DNA of 64,000 nucleotides from an uncultured Prevotellaceae bacterium (GTDB lineage Bacteria; Bacteroidota; Bacteroidia; Bacteroidales; Bacteroidaceae): the NCBI GenBank assembly GCA_947304115.1, contig CAMZAE010000003.1:62001-126000 (forward strand), given 5' to 3'. Positions 58,181 to 64,000 of the stretch are shown here, one piece after another. The notes beneath the pieces are model-generated. The model searched no databases. It was not told where the DNA came from and worked only from the letters and a program-made list of their open reading frames with translations. A program made the translations under genes and the position numbers. Every line of letters begins with the position of its first letter. Position 1 is the stretch's first letter.

Positions 58181-59572
58181 CTATTTTATTATTTTACCGC
58201 ACGTCTCGAAGGCCGTCATTGTGACACCTTCGATGCCGGGCAGGATGATGCTCTGTCCCGTGAGCAGAAGATTGGGTAACGGAGTACTGACCGAATGGAA
58301 ACTGAGCATTGACATCCGACAGTCTTTGCGCATACCGAAAGCCCCGCCTTCAGGACTTCCCAGATAGTCGCGATAGGTAAGCGGAGTGCTGGTATAGCAC
58401 TGCTCGACCATATCGTGCAAGCCTGGAATATATTGTTCTGCCAGTGCAACACATTGTTCTGTCTTTCGCTGGCAAAATGCCTTGTAGTCATCACCGCGAC
58501 GGCCCACCTTCGTGTCTATCCATTCTTTGCATTCGTGCCAAGGCATAGGGGTAAGGAGGTCTATCTGCCTCACGTTTTCCGAGCCGTCTTCTGGCACACG
58601 TCCACTTATCATCACGCCCTTCACTGGTTCGTTCTCTTCTGCCATTGTCCAGACATTTGGCTTGTCGTAAACGAAGGCGTTGTGAGCAAAATAGCGCAAA
58701 GCCCCTGGTTTGATACGGAGCTGCGCCGTGAACATACCGCAAGTGTTTTCCGCCGCTTGCATCCTTCTTCGGAAGGTCTTGCGCACCGACGGGCATTCTT
58801 CAAGCAGTTCACAGAGCACGGCAGGATGTATGTCGGAGATGAAGTACTCCGCTTCATACACTTGTCCATTGGCACAGGTGGCACTTATGACGCGGCCATC
58901 CTGCTCTGTCAGTCGTATGACCTTACTATATGTCAGCACTTCGCCGCCAGCCTCTTCGATAATGTCCGTAAGCCTGTTCACCAACAGGTTGCCGTCGCCA
59001 ACAAGACGCCAACTGCTCTCGATGTAACTGGAGCATGTATGCGCGAAGTTGAAGAGCGGAAGAGACTCACGCCTTAGCTCTGTCTTCATGGCTGCTGCAC
59101 TGACCACGTTCAGAAGCAACTCGTCTGAGAATGTCTCCTGAAGATAGTCGTAAGCACAGACATCCATATCGGCTGCCGTTATGTTCTGAAGACGCCTGAT
59201 ATAACTTTGCAGTGCTTCTCTCTGATGAGGGAAGTCTTTTGCCAGCCCTTCGGCGAATGTTTCATAGCCTTGATGGAAGACAAAGCGGTGCCCTCCGATG
59301 ATAACGTGGTCGAAGTCTTCGTCCATCCGTTGCCAAGGCAAATCCATAAGGCCGAGCTGTGCGAAAGCTCTGTGCATCGTCTGCCCTGGGGCAAGTCCGC
59401 CCACATAGTGCAGTCCTGTATCATAGTGCAGTCCGCCTCTGCGGAAACTCTGCATGCAACCTCCTGGCTGATTGGAGCCTTCAAGCACAAGCACCTTTAG
59501 CCCATGCTTGGCAAGCAGTGCGCCACACTCCAGTCCGCCCAGTCCGCTGCCGATAATCAGGACATCGTGCAT
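58181..59572 (-). CDS. Phytoene desaturase/retinol reductase-like FAD-dependent oxidoreductase
   Basis: DVLIIGSGLGGLECGALLAKHGLKVLVLEGSNQPGGCMQSF; C-terminal LLTGQSIILPGIEGVTMTAFETCGKII. Confidence 0.9.
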   Translation of the reverse strand: MHDVLIIGSGLGGLECGALLAKHGLKVLVLEGSNQPGGCMQSFRRGGLHYDTGLHYVGGLAPGQTMHRAFAQLGLMDLPWQRMDEDFDHVIIGGHRFVFHQGYETFAEGLAKDFPHQREALQSYIRRLQNITAADMDVCAYDYLQETFSDELLLNVVSAAAMKTELRRESLPLFNFAHTCSSYIESSWRLVGDGNLLVNRLTDIIEEAGGEVLTYSKVIRLTEQDGRVISATCANGQVYEAEYFISDIHPAVLCELLEECPSVRKTFRRRMQAAENTCGMFTAQLRIKPGALRYFAHNAFVYDKPNVWTMAEENEPVKGVMISGRVPEDGSENVRQIDLLTPMPWHECKEWIDTKVGRRGDDYKAFCQRKTEQCVALAEQYIPGLHDMVEQCYTSTPLTYRDYLGSPEGGAFGMRKDCRMSMLSFHSVSTPLPNLLLTGQSIILPGIEGVTMTAFETCGKIIK

Positions 59573-59815
59573 TTACTTCTGGTGCTGCTCGATGTAGTCG
59601 TAGAGTTGGGCAAAAGTCTTAATGTTGGGAAGCTCAGCCTTTGAGATGAGCACACCGTACTTTGTCTGCACAATTCCGATGAGATCCACAAGGCTCAGGC
59701 TGTCAAGCTCGAGCGTCTGGTAGATGGGAGCATCGGGGGTGATAGCCGCCTCGTCGATTTCAAACTCTTCTGCCAGTTCGGCGTTGATCTCAGCAATGAT
59801 TTCTTCTCTTGTCAT
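59573..59815 (-). CDS. Acyl carrier protein
   Basis: 80 aa with ELDSLSLVDLIGIV phosphopantetheine site. Confidence 0.92.
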   Translation of the reverse strand: MTREEIIAEINAELAEEFEIDEAAITPDAPIYQTLELDSLSLVDLIGIVQTKYGVLISKAELPNIKTFAQLYDYIEQHQK

Positions 59816-59869
59816 ATTAGTATTTATTGATATGGATAATGATACGTGCGTTATTACACATTATATATA

Positions 59870-61087
59870 TTATATGTTCTTTACGATGATTGTGGAGTTG
59901 GTGCCGCCAAAGCCAAAGCTGTTGGAGAGGAACATGTCAAAGTGCGTCTCCTTTGTCTCGGGCAGAACGTTGATGCAAGCAGTCTCCTCGTCGGGTTTCT
60001 CGAAATTGATGTTGCCAGCGATGAAGCCATTCTTCATCATCAGGGTTGAATAGATGATTTCGCTGGCACCTGCCATCCACATCTCGTGTCCTGTCTGGCT
60101 CTTGGTAGAGGTGACGGGCACAGTGCGCTCGCCAAAGATTTGCGCAATGGCCTGTGCTTCCCTGCGGTCGCCGATGACGGTACTGGTGGCGTGAGCGTTG
60201 ATATAACCGATCTGCTTCGGATCAATGCCGCCGTTACGCAGACACAGTTCAAGAGAGCGGGCAGGACCTGCCACATTGGGTGTCGAGATATGGTCGCCGT
60301 TGCCGGAGAAGCCCCAGCCTACTATCTCTGCGATGATGTTGGCGCCACGTTTCACAGCGTGCTCGTAGCTCTCAAGGATGACGGTTGCACCGCCGCCGCT
60401 TGGCACAAGACCGTCGCGGCTGGCATCAAATGGGCGGCTGGCTTTCTCTGGTTCGTTCTCACGAATAGAGAAGGCTTGGATGCCGTCGAAAGAAGCGATG
60501 CCATACATATTGTTCTCTTCTGCACCACCGCATACCACACAGTCTTGCAAGCCTTGAGAAATGAGCAGCGCACCAAGACCGATGCTCTGCGAACCGGAGG
60601 CACAGGCTGCCGAAGCTGTGAGATTGATACCACGCAGCTTGAAAAGACAAGCCAGGTTCATCGTGATGTTGGAGTTCATGCTTTGGAAGATAGCACCACT
60701 GCCGCAAGCCACTGTGCTGTTAGCCTGACGGAACTTGTCGAGGCTGTTCATGGTAGCCTCTGCTACGGAATCGTTGCCATAGATGATACCGACTTCATGT
60801 GTGTTGAGGTAATCCTCGTCGATTCCAGCTTGGTCGAGTGCCTGCTTAGTTGCGATATAGCCGTATTGTGCTTCTTCGGGCATGAAGTTGCGGAGGTTGC
60901 GTGGAACGTATGCCTTGAGGTCAACTTTGGGAACATTACCAACGAGTGCAGAACGAAAACCGGCATCCTTGCGTTCCTGACTGAAGACAATACCACTCTT
61001 GCCTTGATAAAGAGCGTCACGCACTTCGTCGAGGGATGTTCCAATGCAGGACCAGATGCCCATGCCTGTTATTACTACCCTATTCAT
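59870..61087 (-). CDS. Beta-ketoacyl-ACP synthase (FabF-like)
   Basis: SAACASGSQSIGLG (Cys), NAHATSTVIGD (His), SKSQTGHEMWMAGASE (His). Confidence 0.94.
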   Translation of the reverse strand: MNRVVITGMGIWSCIGTSLDEVRDALYQGKSGIVFSQERKDAGFRSALVGNVPKVDLKAYVPRNLRNFMPEEAQYGYIATKQALDQAGIDEDYLNTHEVGIIYGNDSVAEATMNSLDKFRQANSTVACGSGAIFQSMNSNITMNLACLFKLRGINLTASAACASGSQSIGLGALLISQGLQDCVVCGGAEENNMYGIASFDGIQAFSIRENEPEKASRPFDASRDGLVPSGGGATVILESYEHAVKRGANIIAEIVGWGFSGNGDHISTPNVAGPARSLELCLRNGGIDPKQIGYINAHATSTVIGDRREAQAIAQIFGERTVPVTSTKSQTGHEMWMAGASEIIYSTLMMKNGFIAGNINFEKPDEETACINVLPETKETHFDMFLSNSFGFGGTNSTIIVKNI

Positions 61088-61124
61088 TTACTATTTACGA
61101 TTTGTTTACTATTTAATTACTTTA

Positions 61125-62282
61125 CTATTTGTCTCCTTTTGGAAAAGCCTTTATTTCCTTACCAAAGCAGCGGCGACGCTTGAAGGTGGTTGGATTGAGT
61201 GCTTTCCACTGTGTCAATACCTTCATGTTATCCTCAAGCATCGGCCCTGTCTCTGCATAGCGAAATCCCATTTCCTTAAAGAGAGGAATGAGGTCCGCAA
61301 AGAGCAAGGCGTTGATGCCCAACGCCTGCCATTGGGGATGAACCGCAATGAGCAGCAGTTCAACCTCGTCTTCGTGCTTAAACTTGAGCGAGCGTAGGAG
61401 GTGGTACCAACCCAAGGGGAACAATCGCCCGCCAGACTTCTGCAAGGCTCTCGTGATGCCAGGCATTGTGATACAGCATGCGATAAGGTTTCCTTCTCCA
61501 TCCTCCACCATCGGCAACATACGCAGGTCGAGCATACGGATATACTGCAGCACAAAGGCGTCGGCTTCCTCGTCGGAATGCGGGGTATATCCGAAAAGCT
61601 GGCTGTAAGCATCGTTGAGCAGATGGAAAATCTTGCGTCCGTAGTTCTCCTTGAAGACCTCGTGAGGAGTGAGTTTTTTTACCTTCAGTCCATACATCTC
61701 GCTGACCAATTTCTGTACGCGGACAAAGCGCGAGGGCACCTCTTCGGGAATCTCCACCCGGATTTGCACCCAGTCGGCCTTTTTGCCAAAGCCAAGCCTT
61801 GCCATGTGCTCAGGATAGTAGGGCGGATTGTATATGGTGACGGCAGAACCCTTTTTGTCGAAATCCTCCACAAGCATACCTTCCTTGTCAAAGTCTGAGA
61901 TGCCCAAAGGCCCCTGAATGGAGTCCATGCCTTTTGCCCTGCCCCAGTCCTCCACGGCTTTCAGCAAGGCAGCAGAGACATCAATGTCGTCAATGAACTC
62001 AATCCATCCGAAACGCACACAGCTTCCCCGCCAAATCTGATTGGCCTTATGGTTAATAATGCCTACGATACGGCCTACTGGCTCTCCTCCCTCGCTATAA
62101 GCCACGAAGGGAACCACTTCGCAATGCCGAAGTCCCGGATTATGCTCTGGCTCGAACCAACCTCTAACATCCCGTTCCAAGTCAGGCACATAGCACGAAT
62201 TACCCCGGTAAATCTTTCGGGGAAAAGCCACAAAGTCATTCTTCTGTTGCTTTGTAGAGGCTATTTTTACGATGCACTTCAT
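61125..62282 (-). CDS. GNAT-like N-acyltransferase
   Basis: FVAFPRKIYRGNSCYVPDLERD...GRIVGIINHKAN...GPLGISDFDKEGMLVEDFD. Confidence 0.75.
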   Translation of the reverse strand: MKCIVKIASTKQQKNDFVAFPRKIYRGNSCYVPDLERDVRGWFEPEHNPGLRHCEVVPFVAYSEGGEPVGRIVGIINHKANQIWRGSCVRFGWIEFIDDIDVSAALLKAVEDWGRAKGMDSIQGPLGISDFDKEGMLVEDFDKKGSAVTIYNPPYYPEHMARLGFGKKADWVQIRVEIPEEVPSRFVRVQKLVSEMYGLKVKKLTPHEVFKENYGRKIFHLLNDAYSQLFGYTPHSDEEADAFVLQYIRMLDLRMLPMVEDGEGNLIACCITMPGITRALQKSGGRLFPLGWYHLLRSLKFKHEDEVELLLIAVHPQWQALGINALLFADLIPLFKEMGFRYAETGPMLEDNMKVLTQWKALNPTTFKRRRCFGKEIKAFPKGDK

Positions 62283-62330
62283 GCCTGTCCTTTATATATA
62301 TGCACGCACACAGTGCGCACTTATCGGCTG

Positions 62331-62338
62331 CAAAGGTA
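62331..62338 (-). promoter_or_regulatory. Bacteroidota -7 element for the minus-strand operon
   Basis: TACCTTTG on the minus strand, upstream of 62282. Confidence 0.6.
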
Positions 62339-62415
62339 CAAATAATTCACCAATTTTACACTATTTAGGATATTAAAATTGCTTTATTATTCCTTTTTTC
62401 GCAAGGTGAACCTCT

Positions 62416-64000
62416 CTAATTCTCTGTCATCTGCTCATCGACAGCCTTAATCTTCTGAACCAAAAGATTGAGTTCGTCGCGAAGTTTCTCAACCTTTTTA
62501 TTCATGGCTTCGACCAAAGAATTACCCTTTTTGCTGCCTGCGTTGAGGAAACCTATGTTATTCTCGTAGGTTTTGATTTCTGCCAACATGCGCTCGTAGG
62601 CACGCTGCATTCGCTGGCGCTCCTCAGAAAGAGAAGTGCCTTCTTTCTCCACTCTCTGCTGCAGGTTTTGGCGGAAGTTGTTGAGACGGCGTTTTGCCTG
62701 ACTCACTCCGTAGGCATCATAAATTTTGTCGCAAAGAGCACGGTATTCTTTGTAGAGTGCTTCTTTGTCGCGGAAAGGAACGTGTCCCACCTCGTTCCAC
62801 TTCTGCTGAAGTTCCTTGACCTTCGAGATGACGTTTTCGCCCTCTGTCTCTGCCAATTCCCTCAATTGTGCGATAATGCCCTGCTTTTGTTCCTTATTGG
62901 CCTTCTCCTCGTTGCGTGTGTCGGCAGTTGCAGCCTGACGAGCTTCAAAGAAATGGTCGCAGGCGGCGGTAAAGCGCTTCCAAAGTTCGTCGCTATACTT
63001 GCGGGGAACGCTTCCTATCTCTTTCCATTGTTTCTGCAGATTGATAAGGGTGTCGCCCGTGGAGCGCCAGTCTGTGCTTTCCATGAGCGCTTCAGCCTTC
63101 TCCACCAGTTCTTTCTTCTTGGCGAGATTGGCCCCCAGTTCCTCCTTGAGGTCATGGAAGAAAGCATTTTTCTTTTCAAAGAAAGCATCGCACCCCTGAC
63201 GGAAACGCTCGAAGATGGCTGTATTCATCTTCTGTGGAGCGAAGCCGATGGTCTTCCATTCTGCCTGAAGCTCCTTGATTTTCTGTGTGACGGTGTCCCA
63301 GTCGGCAAATGTCTTGAGGCCCTCTGTCTCAAAGGCTTCAAGTTGCTCGCAGAGTGCTGTTTTCTTCGTCAGGTTCTCTTCTTCACGTGCCTTAATGGCA
63401 TCGAAGTAAGCCTGGTGCTTTTTATTGATGACGGTTGAGACTTCCTTGAACTTTGCCCAGACGTCTTCACGAATCTCCTTGGCGACAGGACCTGTCTCCT
63501 TCCACTCCTGATGGAGTGCTTGCAGTTGGTTGAAAGCACCGATTACATCGGGATTTTCGGCAAGGGCTTCTGCCTGTTGTATGAGACGCATCTTCGTTTC
63601 AAGGTTCTTCTTGAAGTCGTAGTCACGCAGTTCGTGTCCAAGCTTGAGCAGGTCATAATACTGCTCCACATAGAGCTGGTAGTTTTTCCAAAGTTCTGTG
63701 GCACGCTCTGCGGGGACAGACTTTATTTCTTTCCACTCTGTCTGCAAGGCCTTGAACTCGTCGAAGTTCTGGTTGGCCTCTTCTGGTGTGGAGGCCAGTT
63801 GTTGGATACGTTCCAGTATCTCGAGCTTGCGCTTCAGGTTGTCCTGCTTCTGCTTCTCCTGTGCTTCCAAAATGGCGGCGCGACGCTCGCGGATAACCTG
63901 CATGGCTTCACGGAAGACGGGTTCTGCCGAATCGATTTCGGGCACGAACTTATCCTCTTCGCCACCTGCTTCAACAAAAGCCTTGAATGCTTCTTGAACT
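62416..64000 (-). CDS. DUF349 domain-containing protein, 5' end outside the window
   Basis: Repeated LQAEWKTIGFAPQ, LQKQWKEIGSVPRKYSDELWKRF, LQQKWNEVGHVPFRDKEALYKEYRALCDK; frame stays open to position 64000 (VQEAFKAFVEAGGEEDKFVPEID). Confidence 0.88.
   Translation of the reverse strand, partial: VQEAFKAFVEAGGEEDKFVPEIDSAEPVFREAMQVIRERRAAILEAQEKQKQDNLKRKLEILERIQQLASTPEEANQNFDEFKALQTEWKEIKSVPAERATELWKNYQLYVEQYYDLLKLGHELRDYDFKKNLETKMRLIQQAEALAENPDVIGAFNQLQALHQEWKETGPVAKEIREDVWAKFKEVSTVINKKHQAYFDAIKAREEENLTKKTALCEQLEAFETEGLKTFADWDTVTQKIKELQAEWKTIGFAPQKMNTAIFERFRQGCDAFFEKKNAFFHDLKEELGANLAKKKELVEKAEALMESTDWRSTGDTLINLQKQWKEIGSVPRKYSDELWKRFTAACDHFFEARQAATADTRNEEKANKEQKQGIIAQLRELAETEGENVISKVKELQQKWNEVGHVPFRDKEALYKEYRALCDKIYDAYGVSQAKRRLNNFRQNLQQRVEKEGTSLSEERQRMQRAYERMLAEIKTYENNIGFLNAGSKKGNSLVEAMNKKVEKLRDELNLLVQKIKAVDEQMTEN

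Noticed and set aside
1-64000. tRNA, rRNA or transposase genes
   Set aside because: None could be recognised by reading; no tRNA scan or transposase search could be run.

Overview
64 kb chromosomal window from a Bacteroidota genome, Prevotella-like by content: TAnnTTTG promoter elements, fused SecDF, BspA-type LRR proteins, and surface proteins ending in short GLYIV/GINIVNGKKVLK tails. It is gene-dense and mostly housekeeping: secDF, cysE, purD, rnhB, pyrH, birA, rimP-nusA-infB, sufBCDS, pnp. It also carries surface proteins, three glycosyltransferases, a DPP-IV-like S9 peptidase, and a six-gene minus-strand operon (GNAT-like, KS, ACP, FAD oxidoreductase, DUF5686-like, small exported protein). 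No rRNA, tRNA, CRISPR or transposase was recognised. The most unusual signal is a set of short palindromic or low-complexity repeats that occur between genes and also appear inserted in frame inside conserved proteins (PurD twice, SufB, SufS twice, BirA, RnhB, a GT4 glycosyltransferase twice, a surface-protein remnant) or form protein termini (rhomboid, EEP, BirA, SufS). This resembles the Rickettsia palindromic elements. Other points of interest are a decayed Dam/DpnI-like locus interrupted by a four-helix-bundle gene, an unlisted 36-aa smalltalk-like micro-ORF bracketed by CGGATTAA hairpins, a 31-bp perfect palindrome family, a 19-bp inverted repeat over the divergent sufB promoter, and a 13-unit 8-bp tandem array upstream of rnhB. 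All family calls come from reading motifs without database searches.
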